Shown piece after piece: positions 15,937-26,901 of a stretch of DNA of 48,651 bases. A program made the translations under genes and the position numbers. The notes under the pieces are model-generated. The model made no database searches, was not told where the DNA came from, and was given only the letters and a program-made list of their open reading frames with translations. Source of the DNA: Bacteroidales bacterium (lineage in GTDB: Bacteria; Bacteroidota; Bacteroidia; Bacteroidales; PUMT01); assembly GCA_007125955.1 (NCBI GenBank), contig SLCF01000020.1:1-48651 (forward strand), read 5' to 3'. How positions within the stretch are numbered: the first letter of the stretch is position 1; the number at the start of each line of letters is the position of its first letter.

Positions 15937-16911
15937 ATGTATACCACGGTTGAACTTCAGAATATTATAAACAGCGAGCTGGAAAATCTGTCTCATTTTA
16001 GAAGAACCCCTTCAGAGCTTTACAAACCAATTGAGTACGCCCTCAAAAACGGAGGTAAAAGGTTGCGGCCGGTACTTTCGCTTATGGGATGCAATCTTTT
16101 CAGTGATGAAATTGACGTTGCGGTAAAGCCTTCTATTGCGTTCGAGATTTTCCACAATTTCACACTTCTGCATGACGATATTATGGACAATGCCCCGATA
16201 AGGAGAAACCAGCCAACCGTACACTCCAAATGGAATGCAAACGTTGCCATACTATCCGGTGATGCAATGCTTGTCATTGCATACCATTTACTTACTGACG
16301 TGCCTGCCGGCCTGCAGAAATCTGTCCTGGATATTTTCAGTACAACCGCCCTTGAAGTATGTGAGGGGCAGCAGTATGACATGAATTTCGAAAAAACGGC
16401 TTTAACAACTGAAGAAGAGTACCTTGAAATGATCAGGCTGAAAACATCTGTTCTCATTGCAGCAGCGCTGAAAGTCGGGGCATTGCTGGGAGGTTCACCT
16501 GATAAGGAGGCCGGGGAGTTATACCGTTTTGGAATAAATCTGGGCATGGCGTTCCAGCTGCAGGACGATCTTCTTGATACATATGGAACCAGTGAGTTTT
16601 TCGGAAAGAAGATAGGGGGCGATATACTGATGAACAAAAAAACTTTCCTGCTGGTAAAAGCATTGCAATTAGCCGGGAAAAGTGATCTTGACAACCTCAA
16701 CAAACTGATGCACGAGGAAAAAAACAGTGAAAAGAAAATCTCCGGAGTAATTAAAATTTACAACAATCTTGACATAGCAGGGATAACCGGGCAAAAGATC
16801 AGCGAATACTTTTCTGCTGCTAATAAAAACATGAATAATATCAATGCAGCGCCTGAAAGGAAAAAAAATCTTATCTTTTTTACAAAAAAATTGATAAGCA
16901 GGCAGATATAA
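15937..16911 (+). CDS. Polyprenyl synthetase family protein (isoprenyl diphosphate synthase)
   Basis: The 324-residue enzyme (from ATG 15937) adds isopentenyl diphosphate units to an allylic primer. Both aspartate-rich motifs are present: DDIMD followed by NAPIRR, and DDLLD within FQLQDDLLDTYG, as is the GGKRLRP substrate site. The residue five before the first motif is Phe, and the motif has no two-residue insertion. This pattern is associated with short products (about C15-C20), so FPP or GGPP synthase is more likely than a long-chain synthase; this is inference. The gene lies between the two ATP synthase blocks, 137 nt before atpD. Confidence 0.88.
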   Translation: MYTTVELQNIINSELENLSHFRRTPSELYKPIEYALKNGGKRLRPVLSLMGCNLFSDEIDVAVKPSIAFEIFHNFTLLHDDIMDNAPIRRNQPTVHSKWNANVAILSGDAMLVIAYHLLTDVPAGLQKSVLDIFSTTALEVCEGQQYDMNFEKTALTTEEEYLEMIRLKTSVLIAAALKVGALLGGSPDKEAGELYRFGINLGMAFQLQDDLLDTYGTSEFFGKKIGGDILMNKKTFLLVKALQLAGKSDLDNLNKLMHEEKNSEKKISGVIKIYNNLDIAGITGQKISEYFSAANKNMNNINAAPERKKNLIFFTKKLISRQI

Positions 16912-17048
16912 TTGAAACATAAACACCCTGTTATCCGTAAATTGGTTTATGAAACCTCATCAGCCTTTAACAGAAAAAATAATATTAGTGCAGGGTTAGA
17001 AAGATTATTAGCCACAATTGAAAATTATTTTCAAATAACTTCATCTAA

Positions 17049-18560
<1,512 letters not shown>

Positions 18561-18572
18561 TCTGCCGGCACT

Positions 18573-18875
18573 ATGGAATCTCCCTATGTTAATATGAACC
18601 TGGAAGTCCTTACTCCCGAGAAGACTATATATGCAGGTAAAGTAAAGCTGATAAGCGTACCGGGAACTAAGGCTCCCTTTACGGTTTTAAGGAATCACGC
18701 ACCTATCATATCTACACTTGAGAAGGGTTTTATCAGAATAGTAACTGAAATGGGAAATGATCTCCACTACTTGATTGACAAAGGTATAATCGAGGTAAAC
18801 AATAACAACATAAAGGTTCTTGTAGAAAAGATCAGCGAAGAAGACGGGTACAGTAAATCTGATTCACTTTTCTGA
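18573..18875 (+). CDS. atpC: ATP synthase F1 subunit epsilon, short form
   Basis: The product has 100 residues (93 if the ATG at 18594, before NLEVLTPEKTIY, is the true start). It contains the N-terminal beta-sandwich (VLTPEKTIYAGKV, LRNHAPIISTLEKG), which contacts gamma and the c-ring. It ends soon after that domain and lacks the C-terminal helical hairpin responsible for epsilon inhibition in E. coli (139 residues). It follows atpD by 12 nt. Confidence 0.93.
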   Translation: MESPYVNMNLEVLTPEKTIYAGKVKLISVPGTKAPFTVLRNHAPIISTLEKGFIRIVTEMGNDLHYLIDKGIIEVNNNNIKVLVEKISEEDGYSKSDSLF

Positions 18876-18883
18876 ATTGATCG

Positions 18884-18912
18884 GCTTTTTTAATTTTAAA
18901 ACAGAAAAAAGC
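18884..18912. terminator. Candidate bidirectional terminator after atpC
   Basis: GCTTTTTT (18884-18891) pairs with AAAAAAGC (18905-18912) around a 13-nt loop. The stem is AT-rich and the T-run lies within it, so it is weaker than a classic terminator. Its position between convergent genes fits the role. Confidence 0.4.
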
Positions 18913-18991
18913 TCCCTCCTGAAAAAGCGGCATATATTGGCAGAATAATGAAGTTGCCTGTAATATTAATTGGTTGCAAACAGGAGCTAAT

Positions 18992-21892
18992 TTATAAACC
19001 ACTCATATCCATTCCAAAAACAAATGCGGCTGAAGTTCTGTTTCTTGATGGAACATGAGCAACACGGACTCCCAGATCAAAAGGAAGGGGAAGACGGAGA
19101 ATATGTAGATCTGCATTTACTCCCAATCCGAAGGAGAAAAGGGTTTCCCTTTCCCAAACTATGCTGTTCTGTTCTTCAATATATCTGCGGTTTTGATTAT
19201 TTCCGAAATCTGCAAAGAAGTTCGACCTTATCCTTTTCAGGTAAATTATTGAGGGGATTGAAAAATCGGGGTAAGCAAGGGGAAAAGCATAATCTGCCTG
19301 CACTACTTGAAGTCTTTCTGTGCGTTCTGCAGCGTAACCCCTGGGAAATTCAACAAGTGTTCTCAAAAGGTATTTTTCAGGCCTTTGGTTTTGTAGTGCT
19401 CCCCGGAGAACTATACTGTGGTGAGGCAAAGCACCGGGAAAATATAACGCTACCTGAAGTGATGTAATGCTGCCCAGATTTTCGCTTTCAAATAAACTTC
19501 CAAAATGCCTGAACCTGATAGACTGCCCCCATGCGGGATTTATATCCCTTTGGCTAAGCTTCAGGTACCTGTAAGCAAAAAGCCTTAATTCTCCTGTGAA
19601 CATGCCGCGTCTGTATTCATCTTCCTTTGTATAATGGTAATAAGAGTTGTTATAATTCATCCTCAATGAGGGTATGAAGCCGCTTATGTATCTGTTGTGA
19701 GTAAGATTGAAGGGAACAGAAACAACCGATCTCAGATTGAGCAGGTCCCCCCCGGGTAGAGGCCCGGGGCCGAGCGTATCATGCCCCTGAAAAACCACGG
19801 GATCCCCTCCGTAGTCAAACCCCATCTCAATTACAGGATACCATCCTCTGTATACAAAGTTTCCGTGGAGCATGTGGTTGCTGTCTTTATAAGCATACCC
19901 AAGAGAAATATTGGTTGTATTAAGAATATTTTGCGATAAAAGTGTAAGCCCAGGTGAAAAGGGTGAACCTGAAAAGTCAATTTCATCATAGTCAAAATAG
20001 AAAGGTGACCAGCTGTGTAAATTGAAAATGTTCCTCAACCTGCTGAAGGGTTCGGAACTGTATATGGTATCAGGAATCCTGGCTGGATTAATCACTCCTT
20101 TCTCTTGCAATGCAAGCATTTCATAAAATCTTATCCCTCTTTCATAATCCTGTTCTTCAAATCTTACCAAATTCTCTTTTAGAGGAGTTTTAACAATATC
20201 GTAACCCTTTTCACTGTAATTGCTGAAAAAAACATTTTCGCCGCAACCGGAAACTTCAGGGTCAAAAGCTCCTAAAGGAACTTCTGTTAGCCTGAATAAA
20301 GAATCTGAGCCATTCTTAAGGGCATAAATCTGGTCAGTACCTGATATATCAGAATGAAACACGATCTTGTCTTCTGTTGCAACCGGTTTTGTAACATCCC
20401 TGAAAGCCGGAGGTAAAAGGGTTTCCCATTTGCCGGTTTCAACTTCAAGTCTGACAATACTTTTCCCTTCATTACAAGCTGCTGTTGAAATAATATAACT
20501 TCCGTCAGTTGTAAATCGTGGATGAAGAAGCGAAAGAAAATCTTCTCCGGCCGGGTAGCGTTTCGCAACCTCACCGGTAACAGAATCAAGGATAACGATA
20601 TAATGGCGGTTGTCTTCGGTTGTTTCAACAACAGCGAGGAAAAGCCCGTCAGGAGCAAAAGAGGGCGAGAAATACCGGGTACGGTTTGTTATTGCTCTTT
20701 CTGTTCCGGTATTCATATCATACACCTTAATAACGGAGTAGTTTCGTAATCCCCATCTTATATCAGGCTTGAATTCAGACCATGCTATCCTGTTGTCTGA
20801 CAAAGTGAAAGAGCGGGAGGAGATGAACCCGGGTTTATGTATTATGCGTTCTTTCCCATCAGGATCTATTTGAACAAACTGGTCAATCTGTGCAATTCCG
20901 GTTTTCAGGGCAAAAAGTGAAGTGTCACCGGTTAAGCGGACAGACCTGTAGTTTGTGTAGAGATCGTTTTCCCGTATGTTCACAGAAGAAGTTGAAGTTG
21001 CTTTATCATAACTCTCATTATCTTCCCAGGCGAGGGAGAGATAATCTTTAACATAATCATGAAGTTCAGTTAGGTTTCTTCCGGTTTGCTTCTTAAGGCT
21101 TTGTGCGAAGGGGGCCGGACTCCATGGATTATCAGCTACGTAGCGCAAAGTGTTGTCCCACAGTTCGGTTCCGTATTCCTTTCTTAAAGCAGCAACCATG
21201 TGGTAACCGTAAACATAGTGGTCGGGCACAAAATCCCTGTAAGAGCCAAACATTGATTTGTCGTATGAAAACCTCTCATCAAGTCTCAGCAGGTTTGCCC
21301 TGAGAGGCATTTCAAAAGCGGGTTGCCTCCCCCTTCCCCATGTTGTCAATGCAGTTTCGGTTGAAACGGCATCTCCCTCCAGAAACCAAAAAGGTACACG
21401 CCCGATGGACAGTCCTTGAGCCTGTTCCCCCAGCAGGTAGGATAAAACCTTTGTTCCTCCACGGTTCATCTTATCCACCTGAACAACATGGCGCTGCTCA
21501 TGAATGGCAAGAGTGAAAAGCCAGTCATTACTTGCAAAACGCTGAGGGGGAACGGGATAAATCTCCATCCTCGCCGGTGCCCATATAACCATTCCGTTTG
21601 AACGGGCATTGTGACTGTGCATCACAACCGGTATTTTACGGGGTTCATGGCCAAGTGACCATGACACGAAAGGATAAACAGTATCAAGATACAGGGCCAT
21701 ACGTTGCGCTTCCTCTTCAAAATACGAAGGAAACACGATTCTGTGCCCGGTTGTGTTTATCTGTCTCCATTTAACTGAGGCAGGGGGTTCGCCTGTAGAA
21801 AAGAATTGTCCGGAAAGATTGTGTTGCCCAAAAAGGCAAAACAAAAGGACCATTAAACAATTCCTGGCGATATTGCTGTAAAGTATCATCAT
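18992..21892 (-). CDS. Exported metallopeptidase-like protein with beta-propeller and barrel-like C-terminus
   Basis: The 966-residue protein starts with a signal peptide (to about residue 29). Residues 50-290 resemble a gluzincin (peptidase-MA-like) domain: HEQRH (His131, Glu132, His135) and a downstream FLEGDA with Glu172, so all zinc and catalytic residues are present. Residues about 320-570 look like a TolB/WD40-type propeller with repeats such as SPSFAPDGLFLAVVE and HPRFTTDGSYIIST. From about 610 the sequence alternates polar and aromatic residues, with NISLGYAYKD, RWY-type turns and VSVPFNLTHNRY, as in an outer-membrane beta-barrel. A surface-exposed or periplasmic protease anchored in the outer membrane is likely. 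The substrate is unknown. The SUI1 gene lies 16 bp upstream on the same strand. Confidence 0.75.
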   Translation of the reverse strand: MMILYSNIARNCLMVLLFCLFGQHNLSGQFFSTGEPPASVKWRQINTTGHRIVFPSYFEEEAQRMALYLDTVYPFVSWSLGHEPRKIPVVMHSHNARSNGMVIWAPARMEIYPVPPQRFASNDWLFTLAIHEQRHVVQVDKMNRGGTKVLSYLLGEQAQGLSIGRVPFWFLEGDAVSTETALTTWGRGRQPAFEMPLRANLLRLDERFSYDKSMFGSYRDFVPDHYVYGYHMVAALRKEYGTELWDNTLRYVADNPWSPAPFAQSLKKQTGRNLTELHDYVKDYLSLAWEDNESYDKATSTSSVNIRENDLYTNYRSVRLTGDTSLFALKTGIAQIDQFVQIDPDGKERIIHKPGFISSRSFTLSDNRIAWSEFKPDIRWGLRNYSVIKVYDMNTGTERAITNRTRYFSPSFAPDGLFLAVVETTEDNRHYIVILDSVTGEVAKRYPAGEDFLSLLHPRFTTDGSYIISTAACNEGKSIVRLEVETGKWETLLPPAFRDVTKPVATEDKIVFHSDISGTDQIYALKNGSDSLFRLTEVPLGAFDPEVSGCGENVFFSNYSEKGYDIVKTPLKENLVRFEEQDYERGIRFYEMLALQEKGVINPARIPDTIYSSEPFSRLRNIFNLHSWSPFYFDYDEIDFSGSPFSPGLTLLSQNILNTTNISLGYAYKDSNHMLHGNFVYRGWYPVIEMGFDYGGDPVVFQGHDTLGPGPLPGGDLLNLRSVVSVPFNLTHNRYISGFIPSLRMNYNNSYYHYTKEDEYRRGMFTGELRLFAYRYLKLSQRDINPAWGQSIRFRHFGSLFESENLGSITSLQVALYFPGALPHHSIVLRGALQNQRPEKYLLRTLVEFPRGYAAERTERLQVVQADYAFPLAYPDFSIPSIIYLKRIRSNFFADFGNNQNRRYIEEQNSIVWERETLFSFGLGVNADLHILRLPLPFDLGVRVAHVPSRNRTSAAFVFGMDMSGL

Positions 21893-21908
21893 TATTATAA
21901 AATAATAA

Positions 21909-22256
21909 TCAACCTCCCGATTTTTTTACCTTGTATCCCTCGTTTTTTAAAATTTCCATTACCTTTTGGTGCATATCTCCCTGTATGAGTATTTGCCCTT
22001 CTTTTACGGTTCCACCCGCTCCGCATCCGGACTTGAGGAGTTTTCCCAAATCCTTCAGATCGTGTTCGGTTCCGATAAACCCTGTTACAAGAGTAACCGT
22101 TTTTCCTTTTCTCTGTTTCCTGTCAACCATAACCCTCAGATCCTGTTGAGCGGGGGGAAGAGTATCCTGCTCCTCCTGTCCCTCTTCTTTATAATTAAAA
22201 TCAGGATCGGTTGAGTAAACAATACCTGTACGTTTTTTACCTTTTTTACCTTTCAT
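21909..22256 (-). CDS. SUI1/eIF1-family translation factor (YciH-like)
   Basis: The 115-residue protein has a disordered basic N-terminus and a SUI1 domain at about residues 40-112, with the motifs KQRKGKTVTLVTGF, DLKDLGKLLKSGCGAGGTVKEG and the closing ILIQGD. Archaeal and eukaryotic homologues check start-codon selection. Bacterial YciH-type proteins are thought to influence initiation fidelity. It lies between polA and the metallopeptidase gene on the same strand. Confidence 0.92.
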   Translation of the reverse strand: MKGKKGKKRTGIVYSTDPDFNYKEEGQEEQDTLPPAQQDLRVMVDRKQRKGKTVTLVTGFIGTEHDLKDLGKLLKSGCGAGGTVKEGQILIQGDMHQKVMEILKNEGYKVKKSGG

Positions 22257-22346
22257 TCATATACCATTTTGTCTGCCGGAGGCTCCCGGAAAGAGCGGGT
22301 CGTTACCTTACACCTCCCCCACTGTAACGGACGAAAAATTGACCGG

Positions 22347-25136
22347 TCAATGTGCCTCAAGCCAGTTATCTCCTGTTCCCATATCTACTAAAAGCGGCAC
22401 CCTCAGTTCGGCTGCTCCCGACATCTCGTGCTCAACAAGCTCTTTTAAATCTTCAAGCTCATTTTTCCGGGCATCAAATATCAGTTCGTCATGAACCTGT
22501 AATATCATTTTGCTTTTCATCCCCTTTTCATGAATCAGGGCATGAATCCGTATCATTGCCAGTTTTATAATATCGGCAGCAGATCCCTGTAATGGAGTGT
22601 TAATAGCATTCCTTTCGGCCATTCCCCTTACAATACTGTTGTTTGAGAGTATATCGGGCAGGAACCGTTTTCTTCCCATAATTGTTTCAACAAAACCTTT
22701 ATTTCGGGCTTTTTCAATGCATCTGTCCATATACTTTTTAACTCCGGGATATGAAGTAAAATATCCTTTTATCAGATCAGATGCCTCCTCTCTTGGTATG
22801 TTCAGCCTTTGAGAAAGTCCGAATGCGGAAATACCGTAAATGATGCCAAAATTAGCTGTTTTTGCCCTGGCTCTCATTTCCCTTGTAACATCTTCCTTTT
22901 TAACATCGTAGATCTTTGATGCTATTGAGGAGTGAATATCCTCGTTATTGAGGAAAGCTTTTATCATATCTTCATCCTGACTCATATGGGCCATCAGCCT
23001 CAGTTCTATCTGCGAATAGTCAGCTGATAAAAGTATATTCTGATTACTTTCCGGAATAAATGCCTTTCGGACGAGGCGCCCCCTTTCTTCACGGATCGGG
23101 ATATTCTGCAGGTTGGGGTTGGTTGAACTGAGGCGCCCTGTGGAGGTCACTGCCTGGTTAAAAGATGTATGTATCTTTCCTGTCGATGGATTGATCAGCT
23201 TAGGCAAAGCTTCTATATACGTTGAAAGCAGTTTTTTTAGCCCCCTGAACTCGAGTATTTTGGGAATTATCTCGTGTTTGTCCTGCAATTTTTCGAGCAC
23301 CTCTTCGCTTGTTGAATACTGTTTCGTGCGGGTTCTTCTGGCCTTGTCAGTTATTTTCATTTTATCAAAAAGGACTTCCCCCAGCTGTTTCGGGGAAGAG
23401 ATATTAAATTCGGTTCCTGCCATACCGAATATTTCCTTTTCGATTTTTGTGAGATCGTCGCGCAAACCTCCTGAAATATTTCGTATGGAGCCTTCATCGA
23501 GTTTTACGCCATTGTATTCCATACATGCAAGAACAGGTGCCAGAGGCATTTCTATATCTATTGCCAGCTTGAAAAGATCATTCTTTTTAAGCTCCTCTTC
23601 CAGCTTTCCTTTAAGCTGCCATGTAATATCCGCATCCTCACCGGCATATTCGCTTACTTTTTCCAGGTCGACTGAACGCATGCTGCGTTGATTTTTCCCT
23701 TTTTCACCAATAAGCTCTTCTATCCTGACCGGCCTGTATTTCAAATAGACTTCAGCAAGGTAGTCCATATTATGCCTCTGTTCCGGCTGAAGCAGATAGT
23801 GGGCGAGCATTGTGTCAAACACCTCTCCTTTAAGGTGAACATTATAATACTTCAGAACAATAATGTCATATTTAATGTTCTGTCCCGCTTTCAATATCGA
23901 TTCATCTTCAAGAACCGGTTTGAATAAAGAGAGAAGCTTCTCCGCCTCACTACGATCATCGGGAAAGGGAACATACCAGGCTTCATAATTGCTGAATGAA
24001 AAGGCCATTCCAACTAATTCAGCCCTGTGGGGATTTATTGATGTTGTTTCAACATCAAAACAGAAAGAACTTTGCCCTGAAAGCTTATCGGCAAGGCTGG
24101 CTATTTTTTCACCTGTACCGGCCAGGAAATATTTGTGTGGTGTTGTGCTTATCGTTGCAAAACCTTCATCATTCTTTTCCTGCTGAACGGTATTGTCATT
24201 GCCGAACAAAGAACCCTGTACAGCGTCGTTTGAAGCAGAATCCTTCTCCCTTTCAGTGATGTTACGGAACACCCTTTCAGCTGCTGTTCTGAACTCCAGC
24301 TCCTGAAACAATTCCCTGAGCAAATCAATATCTGGTTTACTGCGCTTCAGATTTTTTTCATCGAATTCTAACGGCACATTCCTGTTTATCGTAACAAGTT
24401 TTTTTGAAAGTGTAATCTTCTCTTTTGAGTTTTGAAGATTCTCTTTTTGCTTTCCCTTAAAGGACTCAATGTTTTCTATAACATTTTCAACAGATTTGTA
24501 CCTGGAAATGATTTTTTTAGCAGTTACTTCCCCAATACCCGGTACGCCGGGAACATTATCAGATGTGTCCCCCATAAGGGCAAGCACATCAACAACCTGT
24601 CCCGGACTATCGACCATGAATTGATCCTTTACCTCTTTTACTCCCCACACTTCTGCATCATTCCCTCCCCTTTTGGGTTTATAGATAAAGACGTCTTCAG
24701 AAACAAGCTGGCAAAAATCCTTATCAGGCGTCATCATATAAATTTTGAAGCCTTTTCCTGAAGCTTTACCGGCCAGGGTACCAATAACATCATCGGCTTC
24801 ATAACCCTCCTCCTCTATAATCGGTATGTTGAATGCTTCAAGCATTTTTTTTATATATGGAAGGGACGCAACAATATCTTCCGGTGTTTTTTCACGATGC
24901 GCTTTATATTCAGCATACATCTCATTTCTGAAAGTAGGCCCGGGCGGATCAAATACAACAGCTATATGCGATGGATTGGGTTTATTCAAAACATCTTCAA
25001 GTGTATTCAAAAAGCCGAGTATTGCAGAAGTATTCAACCCTTTGGAATTATACCGGGGATTTCGGATGAAGGCATAATATGAACGGTAAATCAAAGCGCT
25101 TGCATCCAGAAGGAAAAGCTTCTTTTCAGATTCCAT
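22347..25136 (-). CDS. polA: DNA polymerase I
   Basis: The 929-residue protein has all three domains. The 5' nuclease (about 1-290) contains EEEGYEADDVIG and MTPDKDFCQLV. The proofreading exonuclease (about 330-510) is intact: Asp361 and Glu363 in DVETTS, Asp424 in NIKYD, Tyr497 and Asp501 in YAGEDAD. The polymerase (about 540-929) contains ADYSQIELR, KTANFGIIYG and QVHDELIFD with Asp883. It fills gaps in repair and removes RNA primers. queD is 12 bp upstream on the same strand. Confidence 0.97.
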   Translation of the reverse strand: MESEKKLFLLDASALIYRSYYAFIRNPRYNSKGLNTSAILGFLNTLEDVLNKPNPSHIAVVFDPPGPTFRNEMYAEYKAHREKTPEDIVASLPYIKKMLEAFNIPIIEEEGYEADDVIGTLAGKASGKGFKIYMMTPDKDFCQLVSEDVFIYKPKRGGNDAEVWGVKEVKDQFMVDSPGQVVDVLALMGDTSDNVPGVPGIGEVTAKKIISRYKSVENVIENIESFKGKQKENLQNSKEKITLSKKLVTINRNVPLEFDEKNLKRSKPDIDLLRELFQELEFRTAAERVFRNITEREKDSASNDAVQGSLFGNDNTVQQEKNDEGFATISTTPHKYFLAGTGEKIASLADKLSGQSSFCFDVETTSINPHRAELVGMAFSFSNYEAWYVPFPDDRSEAEKLLSLFKPVLEDESILKAGQNIKYDIIVLKYYNVHLKGEVFDTMLAHYLLQPEQRHNMDYLAEVYLKYRPVRIEELIGEKGKNQRSMRSVDLEKVSEYAGEDADITWQLKGKLEEELKKNDLFKLAIDIEMPLAPVLACMEYNGVKLDEGSIRNISGGLRDDLTKIEKEIFGMAGTEFNISSPKQLGEVLFDKMKITDKARRTRTKQYSTSEEVLEKLQDKHEIIPKILEFRGLKKLLSTYIEALPKLINPSTGKIHTSFNQAVTSTGRLSSTNPNLQNIPIREERGRLVRKAFIPESNQNILLSADYSQIELRLMAHMSQDEDMIKAFLNNEDIHSSIASKIYDVKKEDVTREMRARAKTANFGIIYGISAFGLSQRLNIPREEASDLIKGYFTSYPGVKKYMDRCIEKARNKGFVETIMGRKRFLPDILSNNSIVRGMAERNAINTPLQGSAADIIKLAMIRIHALIHEKGMKSKMILQVHDELIFDARKNELEDLKELVEHEMSGAAELRVPLLVDMGTGDNWLEAH

Positions 25137-25148
25137 TTATAAAAAAGT

Positions 25149-25598
25149 TTATCTATTATCTGATGCATGCCATTCCGCATACGAAGTTGATGTTTCGTAA
25201 AGCTTGATAGAATGCAGATTAACGCCCGCAGGCAACCTGGTTTTAATACGAAGGGCAAAATCGGAAACCAGGTTTTCACAAGTAGGCTGATAGGGGGTGA
25301 TTATCTTATTCTCAAGCAATTGTCCCATTAATTCATACATTTCCGGATCAACATCCCTGTAAAGTAAAACAGCATGATCAAAAATATTTATAATATGTTC
25401 CTGAACTATTTTTTTAAGTTCGCCAAAATCTATAACCAGGCCGAATTCGGGACTGTTAGGATCTGCTTCAGGAACACCAATAACCGTTACAAAAAGCCGG
25501 TAGGAATGACCATGAATACTTCTGCATGCACCATTATAATTCCACAGAGCATGGGCCATTTCAAAGGTAAATTCCCTGGAAATTCTGATCGTATTCAT
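25149..25598 (-). CDS. queD: 6-carboxytetrahydropterin synthase / PTPS-family protein
   Basis: The 149-residue protein has the zinc ligands His16, His29 and His31 and the active cysteine Cys25 in the motif CxxxHGHSY. A DH pair (IFDHAVLL) and a late Glu (LYETSTS) complete the site. QueD makes 6-carboxytetrahydropterin for queuosine synthesis. 6-pyruvoyl-tetrahydropterin synthases are close relatives, so the exact product is inferred. No preQ1 riboswitch is visible upstream. It leads a likely transcript with polA. Confidence 0.87.
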   Translation of the reverse strand: MNTIRISREFTFEMAHALWNYNGACRSIHGHSYRLFVTVIGVPEADPNSPEFGLVIDFGELKKIVQEHIINIFDHAVLLYRDVDPEMYELMGQLLENKIITPYQPTCENLVSDFALRIKTRLPAGVNLHSIKLYETSTSYAEWHASDNR

Positions 25599-25615
25599 TT
25601 CATTGCCGGTTTTTA

Positions 25616-25646
25616 CAAAAGTAATTCAATTTCCCATCAACTGAAA
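25616..25646 (-). promoter_or_regulatory. Promoter of queD-polA
   Basis: The minus strand reads TACTTTTG at 25623-25616, an exact -7 consensus, with TTTC 19 nt upstream (25646-25643). The start codon is 18 nt downstream of the -7 box. Confidence 0.55.
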
Positions 25647-25707
25647 ATAACAAGAAGAGATTTATAAATGTGTCGGATCCATGGGTTTTAAAGGGTTAAT
25701 GAAAAGA

Positions 25708-25738
25708 TTTGAAAGTAATTCTATTTTATATATATTGC
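25708..25738 (+). promoter_or_regulatory. Possible promoter of the P1-family peptidase gene
   Basis: TTTG (25708-25711) is followed after 19 nt by TATATTGC (25731-25738), which resembles the -7 element imperfectly. The start codon lies 37 nt downstream. Confidence 0.4.
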
Positions 25739-25774
25739 GCTGAATCAACTTAATATTAATCAATTATTGCAAAA

Positions 25775-26896
25775 ATGAAGGCTATATCATTAATTATCAT
25801 TGGATTTTTCATGTTTTCCGGACTGTTTTCACAATCCGGAAGGGTTCGGGACTTCGGTATTGAAATTGGTGTGCTGAATACCGGCAAGCTTAATGCAATA
25901 ACCGATGTAAAAGGAATCAGTGTTGGTCAGGTCACCCTTGTTGAAGGTGATAATGTAAGGACAGGTGTAACTGCAATATTGCCTCATACCGGGAATATTT
26001 TCCGTGAAAAGGTTCCTGCAGCAATGTATATTGCAAATGGTTTCGGAAAGCTCACAGGAATAAGCCAGGTAGAGGAACTTGGAAACATAGAAACTCCTGT
26101 TATTCTGACAAACACTTTAAGCGTCCCAACCGCTGCCAATGCGCTCCTTACCTATACTCTGGCACTTGATGGGAATGAAAATGTACGCTCTGTCAACCCG
26201 GTTGTAGGAGAAACAAATGACGGCAGACTTAATGATATTAGGGGAAGGCATGTTACGGAAGAGCATGTTATATCGGCAATTGAAAATGCGAGCAGCGGAA
26301 TGGTTGAGGAAGGGAATGTAGGAGCCGGTACCGGCACCAGCAGTTTCGGCTACAAAGGCGGTATTGGAACTTCTTCGAGAGTTTTGCCGGGTGAACTTGG
26401 AGGATACACTGTAGGAGTGCTTGTCCAGACTAACTATGGAGGTGTTCTTGAGATTAACGGAGTTCCCGTCGGCAAAGAGCTTGGCAGATATCCTTACAGA
26501 CAGCATCTGGAGAGTGCAGACGGTTCTTGTATGATAGTAATAGTAACCGATGCCCCCCTCTGTTCACGCAACCTGAAAAGATTGGCAAAAAGAGCTGTCC
26601 TTGGACTTGGTAAAACGGGAGGGATAATCTCTCACGGCAGCGGAGACTATGTTATTGCAATGTCAACTGCCGAAGAAAACCGTATTACAGGATCAGGCTA
26701 TTATGAGAGCAGGGTGCTGCAGGGAGGTTCCGTTTCACCCCTTTTTCTGGCAGCAATAGAAGCAACTGAAGAAGCTATTCTCAATTCACTTTTCATGGCA
26801 GAAACAATGACCGGCAGGGATGGCAGCCGTGTAGAAAGTCTGCCACTTGACGAAGTGATTGAAATAATGAAAAGATATAACAAAATAAGAAATTGA
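25775..26896 (+). CDS. Exported P1-family (DmpA/BapA type, S58) peptidase
   Basis: The 373-residue protein begins with a signal peptide (to about residue 20). It resembles self-cleaving N-terminal nucleophile aminopeptidases of the DmpA family. The expected cleavage site is Gly250-Ser251 in SADGSCMIV, giving Ser251 as nucleophile. Other family blocks are ITDVKGISVGQVT, TNTLSVPTAANALL and GNVGAGTGTSSFGYKGG. Relatives remove N-terminal residues from short peptides, some of them D- or beta-amino acids. The 3' end is 5 bp from the convergent yidD stop. Confidence 0.88.
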   Translation: MKAISLIIIGFFMFSGLFSQSGRVRDFGIEIGVLNTGKLNAITDVKGISVGQVTLVEGDNVRTGVTAILPHTGNIFREKVPAAMYIANGFGKLTGISQVEELGNIETPVILTNTLSVPTAANALLTYTLALDGNENVRSVNPVVGETNDGRLNDIRGRHVTEEHVISAIENASSGMVEEGNVGAGTGTSSFGYKGGIGTSSRVLPGELGGYTVGVLVQTNYGGVLEINGVPVGKELGRYPYRQHLESADGSCMIVIVTDAPLCSRNLKRLAKRAVLGLGKTGGIISHGSGDYVIAMSTAEENRITGSGYYESRVLQGGSVSPLFLAAIEATEEAILNSLFMAETMTGRDGSRVESLPLDEVIEIMKRYNKIRN

Positions 26897-26901
26897 ATTT
26901 A

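Noticed and set aside
25599-25774. A preQ1 riboswitch was considered upstream of queD
   Set aside because: No aptamer-like stem or conserved loop could be found. The region holds ordinary promoter elements.
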